From assembly GCA_040954595.2 (NCBI GenBank), contig CM082598.2:186001-250000 (forward strand): 64,000 nt of DNA, read 5' to 3'. The stretch comes from Balanoglossus misakiensis. Taxonomy: Eukaryota; Hemichordata. Positions 50,646-61,727 of the stretch are shown here, one piece after another. The notes beneath the pieces were generated by a model. It was not told where the DNA came from. It ran no database searches and saw only the letters and a program-made list of their open reading frames with translations. Position numbers and translations under genes: made by a program. Positions within the stretch are counted from its first letter, which is position 1; each line of letters begins with the position of its first letter.

Positions 50646-51310
50646 TGTTCTCATATTTAAATCAAGTATTGAAATGCAAAATAAAGTGTTAAAATGCAAA
50701 TTAAGACCGACGGGAGTGGTTCTTCTTTTCTCCAATGAAGTTCAACTTTGCTCAATGGGCAAACACTGACTGACCCATAAGCTGCCAATGGTATATGTAC
50801 TGTACATACACTAAATAGAACAGCTGGCCTCTTTAAAACAACTCAATAAAGTAAATACAAACCACTTTGCAAAGCAATCTGACCAGTAGTTCTTGAGTTA
50901 CTGAGTTTTGACCAAATTCACATTTTCCAGCTAATTTGCATATTTTTGGCAACGACAACTTCATTTGAACAAACTCCCATCTACAGCCCAGCCTGCATCA
51001 GCACACCAAATATCAAAGTGATACACGCAGCGGTTTTCAAGTTTTTGATGTGGGCGGACATACAGACATACATCCATCCATACATACATACATCCATACA
51101 TACATACAGACGCAACCGATCCCATAAGGTCCCATGGTACATACCAATGGGACCTAAAAATCATCTTGCATACGGCTACATGAGATAAATGTTCATTTTA
51201 GGTGTTTATAATGTTCTTATCTGAGAAAAAGATTAATGCCAGCGAAAAATGAAAAGTAGCAAAATGTGGAGTAATTATAAAATTCCACTGAATACATATA
51301 AATGAATGAT

Positions 51311-52302
51311 TTATTCCATGATAACTGTCATTGTGTTCCCTGTACTTCTACCAGAAAGTCCCGTCACTTCACTCAGTCTACTCTTCTTCTCGTGTTGTGT
51401 TTTTCTCAGTCTTGGCAAACTTTTCAAGATTTTTATCGGGTCCGTTTCAAAGGGCATGTCGGTGGAACTGTACTTGGAGCAAACACTACAATTACAGTAT
51501 AGTTTCGGAAGTAACTTTTCCGCCAGAAATGGCGCCACCAAACTGGATGCAGTCATTTCTGTGTGTGGAAATATTTCCTTGTGATATTCTTCTACCATTC
51601 TCCTGTTACAGATTTCAGTACAGGCATTGCAACATTTTGGACCTAAAACATCACAATAATGACCGATTGAACCGTATTTGTTGGGACATCCGAAATTACG
51701 CAACAGGGTTGGATATCGTTTGGTCGTCAAATATGTTTTTCCACGGACACCTTGATGATACCAATTGACCTCTTCCGAGAGTGCGCTTTTCTGCCTCGTT
51801 TTCGGTCTGTAGTGGTATAATCTATCTTGGGTTGGGTGAGCACTTCCGGTCACGTGAGGTGTGGTTGCCCCCGTTGCTTTCCTCACGTATTTCTTTTCTT
51901 CTCTGAACCCAATATCAAATCGAATTTGTGACTTTGCAGTCACGACATTGCCATGGCTATCCCACCTGGGAATTAAAACATAGTCAAAATGTTTTGATAA
52001 CCAGTCCGTTAGGATATTTCCGTGCGCCAAATCGTCACTTTAGCCATCCATTAATCTTTTGAACGTATATTACATTATTTCAAAATATTTTTTATAACGT
52101 ACCGGTATTTATCATCTCTGTAGTTGTATATGGAGAATTTATCCAGAAGATTTTCTCTTGGATTTCGAGCGTATCGGTAAACCCAAGATTTCTGCGTTTC
52201 AAGCACTGACTTGACAGGTTTTCTTGAATAGTATGTCTCTTGTGGGAAAACCCTCCTACGCTCTGGTTTCCATTCTGACATGAATGGGTGATTCAATGGC
52301 AT
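51311..52302 (-). CDS. Cys-module protein A (uncharacterised; paralogue of the next gene)
   Basis: Exons 52103-52302 and 51311-51965 are separated by a 137-bp intron (donor TACCG|GTACGT, acceptor TTAATTCCCAG|G). They join through an Arg codon in phase 2, giving 284 residues from the ATG at 52302. An ATG 21 bases downstream is an alternative start. The N-terminal part is Arg/Tyr-rich (KSWVYRYARNP). The centre holds a module with Cys spacing C-x10-C-x7-C-x2-C-x41-C-x-C. It includes YCDVLGPKCC, NRRMVEEYHKEIFP and SLVAPFLAEKLL. The pattern suggests metal binding or structural Cys pairing (inference). No signal peptide or membrane segment is seen. The module aligns without gaps to the gene at 53.4-54.7 kb. 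I do not know the family; no function is assigned. Confidence 0.8.
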
Positions 52303-53379
52303 GATTGCTTCCAGTGGCACAGTGTCTTCTAATTTAACAGATTTTTCGGTCGCTTGATGATTTAGGGCTCACGTGTCTGATCTGAAATCATTGATTCATG
52401 ATTTGTTTAAAATCAGCATGAAAATAAAGACACTCAACAACGACAACAACACACTGTCTAAGAAGAAATACTTTGCCGGGACACCCCGTGACTACAAGAA
52501 AGAATTTGAAAAAATAGAAAACATACCAAGAAGAGCATAACTTATTTAGAAATGGATTCAATTTTTTATTACATTCGCCAATTCACAAGTGGACGCTTTA
52601 TACCAGACATGTACTTATCGATCGATCGGTCGACAAACCTAGCCTGTTCTCCATTTTAGAACTGTTGTTTTAATACTAGATTGTTTAGTTCTCCATTGTA
52701 TATTTTCATTTTAGGATAGAAATAAGACTTCTCTATTTTCGATCATCGAACTACTTTCACACGACTTATAGCAGTAGATTCATAACATTTTTGTCCATGT
52801 GCTTCTTTCATTAAAATAGATAGTACACAGTACTTAATGTTTGATGTTTCGTACTATTGTTTGTGCAGACTTGGAATGAACTGCGACTAAACATACACTG
52901 TACATCTGATGTCGCAACCCCAAACATTACACATTCTCATACATGAAAGTTCTTACCATATGTCATCAGTTAGGAAGGTCATCGTGTGACGTCATAGTAT
53001 CCTTGGTAACATTGGAAGGAATATGTGAGCATTTGTGATGAAGCACGGTGTTGAAGACGGGGTGGTCTTTTTCCAAAATACCTGGAAGTGTGTCACGTGA
53101 TGTGCAAGTGTGTCACTAAGGACCAAATCTTTCTTTTATATAATGGCTGTCCAATCGATGATGTCATCGATTGGAGCGCCACCTGTTGCACTAATACGTA
53201 AAACCCACAATCACGTGACAAAGGTACCGTAGACGCTTTCAATCACGTGAACAACCCCAGCTGCAGGTATTGATTTTGTCACAACTACATCATATTTATG
53301 AGTCTTTCTAAACATTACACCCAGTAGTTTTAATTATCACAGAACACTTCAGTGGAAACTAAACAGTCGTCATTTTGAC
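52303..53379. other. Spacer between the two Cys-module genes
   Basis: AT-rich, with no coding sequence recognised. It should contain the promoter and 5'UTR of gene A and the 3'UTR of gene B. Confidence 0.5.
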
Positions 53380-54680
53380 TTACAAAATAAACATTTTACA
53401 TGAATCGCAAATTTTAAATCTTTGTCTGTTCTCGGCTTCATAAGGCAGCTTATCCAAACGATCGCTTTTTAAACCCGAGTGTTCCGCTAGAGGCGATTTC
53501 ACGGAGATTTCATGATGTCGACAAGACAGCGAAGCAACCGAAGTTTCTCCTTCTTGCTGAGGTTTTGTTATCTCAGGAGGTTCTTGAGATTTCGGGTTGC
53601 CTCCTTCATCACCATCTTGGCGAGAATTGGCCGAACTTGAACTATTCCGGCGCCGAACAAAAGGTTCTGGAGTGTACAGGTGAACGTTAGTGGGTCCAGA
53701 ATGTTGTCCTCTTTGCTTCTTGTCTTTATTATAAAATATGCTTCTTTTGTTCTTACAATGACATCTGGATTTATCGAGTAGTGTTTGTGCGAGTTGTGGA
53801 GCTACAAGACACGTTGTTGATACTTCAACAGTTGGAAAAGTGTCTCGATGATATTCTTCCATCAGTTTTCTGTTCGCCGTCGCCAGGCAACACATACACG
53901 CCTTTGGACCGAGTACTTCACAATATTGGCCGTAAATTTTGCCTCTGTGCGGACATGTTATATCCTTCATGACGTAAGGATACATGTTGGTGTTTAAAAC
54001 AATCTTTTCATTAGTTCCATCCAGGAAACAATTCATTTCAGTCTTGAGGCCACTTCTTGGTCTGCCATTATTACCACTGCTAAGGTCACGGTAACCATTG
54101 AGGTAGTCTTCGTTGCTAAGTTGAGGGAGAGGTGCCCATGTTACGCGTTTCACGCGCGCCCGCTCAGCAGTTCGGGATTTCATATTCACCGATGGGTACC
54201 TGGGGTTAAAGGTCAAGGCATGGACAATTTACTTCTAGGATTCCAACAGTGGCTGGATAATGATCTAAGGGTAATGATGGTTTTTAATAATTCGGTGCAT
54301 ATATACCACGGGTAACTGTACTACAACTCTTATCAAACATGATGTTTAAAGGTTTTCTCGAGTCCCGACAAATTGAAGATAATCTTACTGCCGCACCTTC
54401 CTTGCAAAGATGAGTACGGACACACAATCAATTTGCATCTTGTATTAAAACCTGAAGCATACCGTGTTTGTGTTAATTTGGTGCCAGTCTTGGCCTCCAT
54501 CTTCATGATATCATAAGCAGTGTTTACATCAGGTGTTAAGTTGACAATTGTGGTTGCCAGAGAACTAGCGACTGACTCGACTTCCCAATTATCCATCACC
54601 TCCAATAAAGAAGTGATATGACCATGAGGATTCGGACTATTTTGGACCGTCCGGCGACAGGGTAACAATATGGTTGTCAT
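53380..54680 (-). CDS. Cys-module protein B (uncharacterised; tandem paralogue)
   Basis: Exons 54463-54686 and 53380-54199 are separated by a 263-bp intron (donor ACACG|GTATGC, acceptor TTTAACCCCAG|G). They join through an Arg codon in phase 2, exactly as in gene A. The upstream exon has its own acceptor (TTGTTTGCAG at 54687), so an additional 5' non-coding exon is likely. From the ATG at 54680 the product is 345 residues. The central module has C-x10-C-x7-C-x2-C-x41-C-x-C with YCEVLGPKAC, NRKLMEEYHRDTFP and CLVAPQLAQTLL. The C-terminal third is Ser/Gln/Glu-rich and probably disordered, and longer than in gene A. Orientation, intron phase and the gapless module mark a tandem duplication. Function unknown. 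Confidence 0.78.
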
Positions 54681-54686
54681 GACGAT

Positions 54687-56735
54687 CTGCAAACAAGTAA
54701 AATAGTGACGTACATGTTGTGTACCACCTCTGATTAAAGTTTATCCTCAAATCAATACTAGGTAACCTTTTCAGATTTAGTGAGTTAGTATCTGCAGTGG
54801 TAACTGGGACTTACCTAATATGATACAAATTCAATTTAAAATGGAGGAAAAAGTGATGATAATGTCTGAATCAGTACAATTAGCGGACTCTGAGTGTCTC
54901 TCTCATTGATGGTCGACAGTATCCATGGCATTCGTTGACGAAAATTGTGTCGCTGGTGCGGTGGTCTCTGAACTTCGTCTTTGTATTTTCATTCACTGGC
55001 GTTGTCGGTTCGTCACATTATTCATATCAAAGTGGACACCTTGATCTGACAGCTTGATCTGTACAGCAAAGCCAAGTTAAATGTACCGTTATATAACCTA
55101 GCGATAGCGTACCGAACTCAATGGTAATCACTGCTTATCGCGGTCGGTTTGTTTAGCTACCAGCGCTGTGAATCTGTGTGGATTGTGATAATCAGATTAT
55201 CAACCCTAGAGTCTAAACAAACCCGAAATCTCCCAGGCGTTGCCAAGGGAATTAATTTGCTTGTATTATCATTTTACAGTTAGCAGGTCGTTACCATGGT
55301 TGTACTGTTTAATTGCACCGGATCTTTTTGACCGAACACACGTACGAAGGCTTATGGAAGGTTTTGAAATTTACGACGAGTTTATTTCTGGTCCTTAAAC
55401 TGTGCTCTGTTGTTTGGTATGTTGGACCAAATAAGCTCACCATGTTGCGCGGTAAAAAAAATCACAAAGGTGAGATTCTTTACTTTGTCGCCTTTACGAC
55501 AATGAAATTGATATTAACGCAAATACCAATGCTTACGCCCGGGGTGATCGGATCTGACTGAAGCAATCAAAAAATGGACCCAAGAGATCAACCCACGGCT
55601 CTCTAACAACATCATGATTAGAAACCATACCATTTACATCACGTGATCACAGTTAGAAAATAATGACAACACGTCACCAGTCAATGTCTTACCTTATTCC
55701 ATTGATATTTTCAACATAGAATACTCGATTTAAAACAAAAACGCGTTGAATTAGCCCCGGAATCAGTATCTACAACTTTCTGCGGCCGCCTTTGCACACT
55801 GTCTTCCGTTTAAAGTTTTTACAGTGGGTTATACGGCCGATGACGTCATGACGGAAGCTTTTGATCCATAGGCCGTATGGGTATTAGGATTTTTATTAAC
55901 TCGCATAAAAAATCAGAGACAAGCATCGTTGATTGATTGGACTTAATTGGCCTTTTAGATGCCCCTTCTTGCTGTGACCATCACGTGATAATGAATTATC
56001 TGAAACCAAATGGGTTTACCCAGTCGCGTTCAACCAATGTGCCGGTATATTTAATTATTTGGAATAAAGCGCATTTGTTGACCTTCAACAGGCCGGGACA
56101 AAAACATTTATTTTCCGTTTAAGCGGTTAAGCTGAAACAAGTCAGCTTATAGAAAAATATTACGTAATACAAACTCATTGTCCAATACCAGAAGTAGTGT
56201 CTTTACTGAGACAAAATCGATTGACTATTAAAAAGGGTTATGCGTGAAAAGTTGACAGAAACCATGACTTCAAAGACCAATATAACTACTGGTCACACAC
56301 AGCCAACGCAAAGACAACTGAGGCAAGCTATTTCCCCCAAAAGGCAAGATTTAAGACTGTTGAAATTGGCCTTTGGTTAGGCCCTACACCAGACAAAGTT
56401 GTACGTTTCAGTATATTTTAATGTTGTAAAAGTCTCATAATTTTGCACATAATCAATAGTATTACATTCTGGAATATAAAATCTCAAAGATGAAGAAGTC
56501 CGGTCATGGCTTCTACTGGTGTTAACTAGTCCATGGTCGTTGCACATCAAGTTCTATCAATGTTACGGAAATATGGCGTTGCTTGATCTCCACACACTCT
56601 GTCCTTTGGATTGGAGCTTTCCTGTAAGTAAAATTCAAAATTCAAGTCAGAATACTTTCATATTTTCATGTACATTCAATATGAAATACAGTTGATATGA
56701 TCATGCGAAGGGATTTAACAAATATTGTAAGAGCT
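54687..56735. other. Intergenic stretch
   Basis: It should include an upstream non-coding exon of the minus-strand Cys-module gene and sequence beyond the TMEM258 polyadenylation site. No further exon could be supported. Confidence 0.4.
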
Positions 56736-56741
56736 TTTATT
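56736..56741 (-). terminator. Polyadenylation signal of TMEM258
   Basis: AATAAA on the minus strand, 85 bp past the stop codon. Confidence 0.6.
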
Positions 56742-56825
56742 CTAGCTTAACCTTTTAACGACCAGGGTTTGGTCCAAACATATCGTTTTCTTCAGAGAGA
56801 AAGAATATTACTCCACCTGGTAATG

Positions 56826-57911
56826 CTATACATATATTCCAACCCAGAGACACAGGAAAAGAACGCCAAATCCCATAAAAAGACTAGCCACTAGTGAGAT
56901 CAACATTTCCTTGTACAAATCACGGGTGAACTTTGTTGAGGTCACTTCATAGCTGAAAATTGTAAGTCAAGGAACACGAACATAGTCATTATACTGTTAA
57001 CTATGCAATTTTTGTGCACTGATTTTCTTCGTCTCAACCAAGAATACTTTCTTGACCACCAAACCAAAACAAGTTGATGCTGTGAGACCTCATAGAATGC
57101 AAACAAAATTTTCTTGTTACATTTCTGATTCAGTGAGTTTGGCCACTGAGGGCGCTATCTTCATAAGTTAGCTCAGGTCATGCATATGTTTGTTTACATC
57201 TTTACAACTACAAAATGATTTTAAAAATTATTATTGTACACGATTTTGATTGATAAGGATACACGAAAAACCATGCCATGAAGAAGATTCCAATGGCCAT
57301 CAAAACTATGGTGAGATGTGGGTATACTGCCGGATTTACCGGACTTACGTATCGAACCATGGACTCCACTGATGTTGACTGAAAATAGAGAGAGAAAATT
57401 ACAATATGACTAGTAAAATAGTCAGCCCAATAGGTCTAACTGCAGGGAGGGTTTTATTACTGATTACCGATCAGATACAGACATTGTTTTGATTCTTGAA
57501 ATGAACATTTGATCAACCCGGAAGTGATCATCACAATGTACCGAAATGATCATTTATTATTGTTTATCAACGCAGATAATTCTTGGAAAGCAATTAGTTT
57601 AATACTTCTCAGGCTCTCATTTCGATTGTCATATTAGGTTTATTTGCGTGGTAGAAATAATAAACACTTTGAATCCCATAGAGCTACGTACAACGCCACG
57701 TCAACACTGGCAAATTTGTAAACAAACCGCTGAACAGCTGGTACTCTAAGTGACAATATATCGAATTTCTTAACGTTCTATGTACATGAAATGTGGACTA
57801 ATAAAGTAAATATATAACAAGTTAAAAGATTTACGCCGAAATAACACTCGATGGTCACAAATTTAGCTCGATTGGGATAGATTTCGAAATTATTTTTTTA
57901 AACCCTACCAT
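56826..57911 (-). CDS. tmem258: TMEM258, oligosaccharyltransferase subunit
   Basis: Three tiny coding exons: 57909-57911 (only the ATG, donor ATG|GTAGGG), 57263-57378 and 56826-56952. All junctions are GT-AG and in phase, giving 81 residues against 79 in human. The sequence is unmistakable: [15 protein letters not shown] before TM1 (about 22-40), [18 protein letters not shown] between the helices, and TM2 (about 57-78) ending [13 protein letters not shown]258 is a small two-helix ER membrane subunit of the oligosaccharyltransferase complex, needed for full N-glycosylation of nascent proteins (established). The first exon, with only the start codon, is the least certain element, but it restores the expected N-terminus. 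The gene is head-to-head with the one starting at 58618. Confidence 0.95.
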
Positions 57912-58617
57912 TTTGTCGTCTTCTAACCGGAAAAGGAAGTCAGAGAGGGAGTTTGTTTGTCAATCCTTTTCTCCAGTAGAGACGCTAGGGCAGGTTACCT
58001 AGTTATCTGATTGGTCGATACCATTTTTAACCAAAGGATGGTGTGAACGTGATTGTTTATTAAAAAGGAAAGTATTTTTCCCGTTGTTGAAAGAATTGTT
58101 TAAATTTTTATGGATACAGATGTCAATATTTAATTGACATGGGTTAGAATGGTGGTATAAAATCATTAAAATCTTTCACTGAAAACATTTTTAATACACA
58201 TCTGGTACGCACCCCTCCAAACATTAAGTATGGTACAGTCAAATCTCTTCTCTAATGTAACTATGATACCATAATGTAAATAGGTCCTTCTTACATGCTT
58301 ACAGACTTTGAATCTCCCGTCATTACAGACACAATACAAACTTGGTTGTGATTGAATTCATGTGTTGCTAGATTCTGTAAGTGTTTGCCAGGCAAAGGAA
58401 AGATATTATTACAGTCAACCGTTTGCGATCGACCCCGACATCTGCGTAAAATCACCGGATCTTTTAAGTTTAATATGAGTAACTGTATTGAAATGGAAAC
58501 ATTGTAATCACCTTGCAGATGGGAAATGGACATGGCAGGAAATTATACTGCGATCAGCCATGCAGTTAGATCTGTCTAACGCGTTCACCTTTTGATGTGA
58601 TTTTTTAAGTCCATAAA
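57912..58617. promoter_or_regulatory. Divergent intergenic region between TMEM258 and the next gene
   Basis: The two start codons are 706 bp apart and point away from each other, so the two promoters, or one bidirectional promoter, must lie here. TMEM258's leader contains TTCCTTTTCCGG just upstream of its ATG, a pyrimidine-rich stretch common near starts of housekeeping genes. No TATA box was identified with confidence. Confidence 0.5.
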
Positions 58618-60706
58618 ATGACTTCAGAACTGTTTAGCCCGTTGTCAAAGGGGTATGGTTCGTGGGAGGACGGGGATCTCCAAGCACAAGACAATAAGGT
58701 GAGTTTTAAAAATGCGGTTTAAGTGAAATGTTTACAACTCCCATGTATATATACACTAATTCATGGGTATTTGTGAATAAAGCGACGACTTACAATAGCT
58801 TACGGGTGAGTAAAAATTTTGTTTGTTCAGGGCTGCATTTCTAAGCTCAGACAACTAAGGTCATTCAGTCGGTAAATCCGCGTAAACCTAAAGATTTCCG
58901 TAAACACACCCTGTCTTGGAGAAATTCCTTCCATAACTACATGTACCCGGTATTTAGACTGTGTTGACAGACAGTTTCATCGTAGTCTTACTTTCAGAGG
59001 TAGACCAAATATCTCTCTTGTTCTATCAGAACGAGGATTTGTTTTAAAAACCTTGGGTGAGAATAGTTGTACTTGTTATGTTTTAATGGTTACAAATCTC
59101 TAATGGCTGTTTAATAAATGTGAACTCCATTGAAATCTAGCTGATCCTTAAAGGAGAAAAATAATCATTTCTTTGTGACACCCACATGTCAGAAAAAGAA
59201 AGAAAGAATATTGTATTTGGGGGTTAATAATGTTACCAAGATAAAATGGAATTGAATAGGAGGTGTGAGAGAAGTACAATTAAATTGAATATAAAAAAAG
59301 AACAATCTTCAGATAGGAACCATTGAAGTTAAAACCACTTTCAGTTGAGATGTATTATTTTTATGATCTGTACATAAGTGAGGAAATTTTTGTGCATGTA
59401 ATAAAGTTATATCAAGTTGCATAAATATGATAGAATTATATGAATATGTAATATTTGTTAATTTTGTGTGTCATAATACTTGAAAAGGACTAAAAAAAGT
59501 CTTTTAATTTTGATGTGTAGTTAATTATTTTGGAATGGAAAGCAAGATGCTGTGTGAAAGTGTTTGAGCATTCTAAAAGTTTAAAACCAAATAAGGCATT
59601 AAGAGTATTCTACCAAGAAACTATTTTAATTGAAGAAAAAGAACACTTTTTATCACTTTCATAATTTTATTCAGGCATACAAGTATCATTACAATGCCTG
59701 CTTTCAATTTTGAAATATCTTTTGCTTCAGTATGATATGACCTATGGTACTTTGACATCATGCTAGGGGGTCAAAATATATTAGAATAATTGCATTGTGG
59801 GTAGAAAATGTTGATTGACAGCCAACTTCTGCAACTGTAGTAAGAGTTTTAAGAGATGACATATTTATTGTCTGTGTAGCATTTCTTCCAACTATCTGCA
59901 AATTCTGTCTTTGGAGTCAGAACTTGTCCATCTTAGTGATTTTTATTATTTTTCTGATATAAAATTTCTGTATGACTATTACCTGCAATTTATTAAACAT
60001 ATTGTAGAAATTCATAATCTTGAACTGAATTTTATCACTCACCTAGGTAGCAAAACCTATTTAAGTTAGTGGAAATTGGTCTTCATGTTCAGCTGTTTTA
60101 CATATCTCAAAAGTCAGAGGAAGAATGTTTAAGAGAATAAATTACACATTTTTTTCTTCATGGAAATACATGTATGTTAATTTCTTCTTTTTACAGACAC
60201 TGCCAAGACCGATTCTTCCCAATCTTTTGGAAGCAGAAGATGTCGCCTTCAAAGACAAATCATTAAATATTCCACTACGAACTAAAACTTCACACTCTAT
60301 GGTCGCAGAACTTGTCAAAACGAAAAATGTCATGCCACCACCCGAAGAAACTTACACTGTCTACAGTCGGCCAAAAACAGCCACCACTACAAACAGATTC
60401 TCATCCACCACACCACGTGCACAAATCGCACCAACGAGGATTTCGCGAGCGAAGAGCGCTCCACCGGACAGTGCGCGGCATGAAAAACCAATAAAACCAA
60501 ACGGGGAACTTGTTTTACCGAAAACCTTTTTAACAAGACGTGGTGCAATGCTGCTATTTACAGCTCCAGACGATCTCAAATTTAGCCAAGAACAAAAATG
60601 TTACCAAGCAGGGCAAGATGGGTCTGCTGATATTTTTGATTTAGGATTAAAATTAAAGACAATGAATAAATTAACAGCATCAGTACTTCAGTATGGCCAG
60701 GAAATG
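58618..60706 (+). CDS. Unrecognised protein, 5' part only
   Basis: Exon 1 is 58618-58698 (27 codons, starting MTSELFSPLSKGYGSWED, donor AAG|GTGAGT). Exon 2 is 60197-60706 (170 codons, acceptor TTCTTTTTACAG, donor ATG|GTAAGT). Both are phase 0 and together encode 197 residues. The sequence is rich in Pro/Thr/Lys with short conserved-looking motifs (TLPRPILPNLL, YTVYSRPKTAT, RAKSAPPDSAR). It ends in a more ordered segment (FLTRRGAMLLFTAPDDL, then LGLKLKTMNKLTASVLQYGQEM). The open donor shows that the gene continues downstream. SRPKTA and RAKSAPP motifs are frequent in ciliary and microtubule-associated proteins (inference only). I cannot name the family. Confidence 0.75.
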
Positions 60707-60890
60707 GTAAGTACATTTACCTACTTCAGCACACAAATATAGAGTTGTTTTAATTATTAAATCTAAACTCTGTGAATAAATGAACGGTTGAAAATCATTT
60801 AGTTTTCATGAGGTTATTTGGACTGAACCATGGTGGTGAAAGGGTTAAGATCAACAGGTGGTTAACAGAAATGACTTAGGACCCAATAGA

Positions 60891-61231
60891 GGCAAAGTCT
60901 TTCTCTCGCTGCCATTTTGCATTAATTTTGTTTGATACAAGACACCGTTTATGTTATTCTACATGTGGATATATAGTGAATCAACGTTCGACCACACACA
61001 ACATCCATCCTGTTTGTATGATAATAGAGTAAAAATCTCTCGCCAAAATGAATAAATTGTGAAGACTGACTGATTATTCATTTTGGCAAGCTTTTCACTC
61101 TCGTGTCTACAAGTGGGATGGAAGTTGTGTGTGGTCGAACGTTGATTCACTATATATCCACAACATAAACAATGTCTTGTATTAAATATAATTAATGGAA
61201 AAACGGCAGCGAGAGAGAGAGACTTTGTCCC
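60891..61231. mobile_element. Foldback (palindromic) element inside an intron
   Basis: The left arm begins CAAAGTCTTTCTCTCGCTGCC and includes TAGTGAATCAACGTTCGACC, ACACACAAC and CCAAAATGAATAA. The right arm is its reverse complement back out to GGCAGCGAGAGAGAGAGACT. Pairing runs over about 150 bp per arm around a small loop near 61055-61070. Imperfect direct repeats of about 25 bp flank it: TTAACAGAAATGACTTAGGA at 60862 and TTAACAGATATGACTAGGCC at 61233. A non-autonomous transposon is likely. Confidence 0.8.
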
Positions 61232-61653
61232 TTTAACAGATATGACTAGGCCCAATGAAGGACATTCTCCTTAATTCAAGTCACACTTTCCATTCTAGAC
61301 ACATTACATCAGATTTCTAAAACATCAATTCTGTGTCTAACAACTGAATAGCTTCTTATGGATTCATGGCAGTGTTTACAGACCTGGAATTAAAGTGATT
61401 GCGTAATGTAACACAGAGTTTCCATTTTGATTCTATTCAAGTAATTCGCTCCCAAAGTGACCTATTTGAGAACTTTGTTCTAGACATGGCAATAAAACCT
61501 CAAGATCAGTGGAACAATTAAAGTAGCTAAAGTATACTTGGATTTGCTAGCTAAGTTACCATGGTGCTCTGAGAAATACTCAGTTTCAGTTGTAATAACT
61601 TGGTAAAATTTGAACTATCTATTACAACCTTGGCACTATAACTTACTTTGCAG

Positions 61654-61727
61654 CGCACAAAAGAATTATTAAGCAAGTTAAGTTTCAGTGTTGTAAATTT
61701 CAAAATGTCAATTAAGTTTCTTGTCAG
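61654..61727 (+). CDS. Possible third exon of the gene at 58618
   Basis: An acceptor-like TTACTTTGCAG precedes an open stretch of about 25 codons in phase 0 (RTKELLSKLSF...) that ends at a donor-like GTCAG|GTGTAA. The phase fits exon 2. The donor is weak and I have no homologue to confirm it. Confidence 0.25.

Larger units (their letters stand above)
48525..51190. repeat. Nested, partly tandem duplicated repeat complex
   Basis: Several segments recur. CACTGACTG...TTTAAAAC occurs at 48533-48612 and 50762-50838. AACTCAATAAAG...GACCAAATTC occurs at 48846-48927 and 50837-50920. ATCTAATATCGGACTG...AACTGTTAGGCTG occurs at 48938-49193 and 50180-50443. TTCTCATATTTAAATCAAG...TTCAACTTTGCT occurs at 50001-50108 and 50648-50754. 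Together they describe at least two successive copies of one larger unit, interrupted by three later insertions: a 48613-48845 block with the dispersed repeat, the 806-bp MITE, and a 195-bp element. CATACATACATC microsatellite lies at about 51060-51110. No gene is present. Confidence 0.85.

Noticed and set aside
60959-61255. 98-codon minus-strand frame
   Set aside because: Lies within the foldback element and reflects the palindrome, not a gene.
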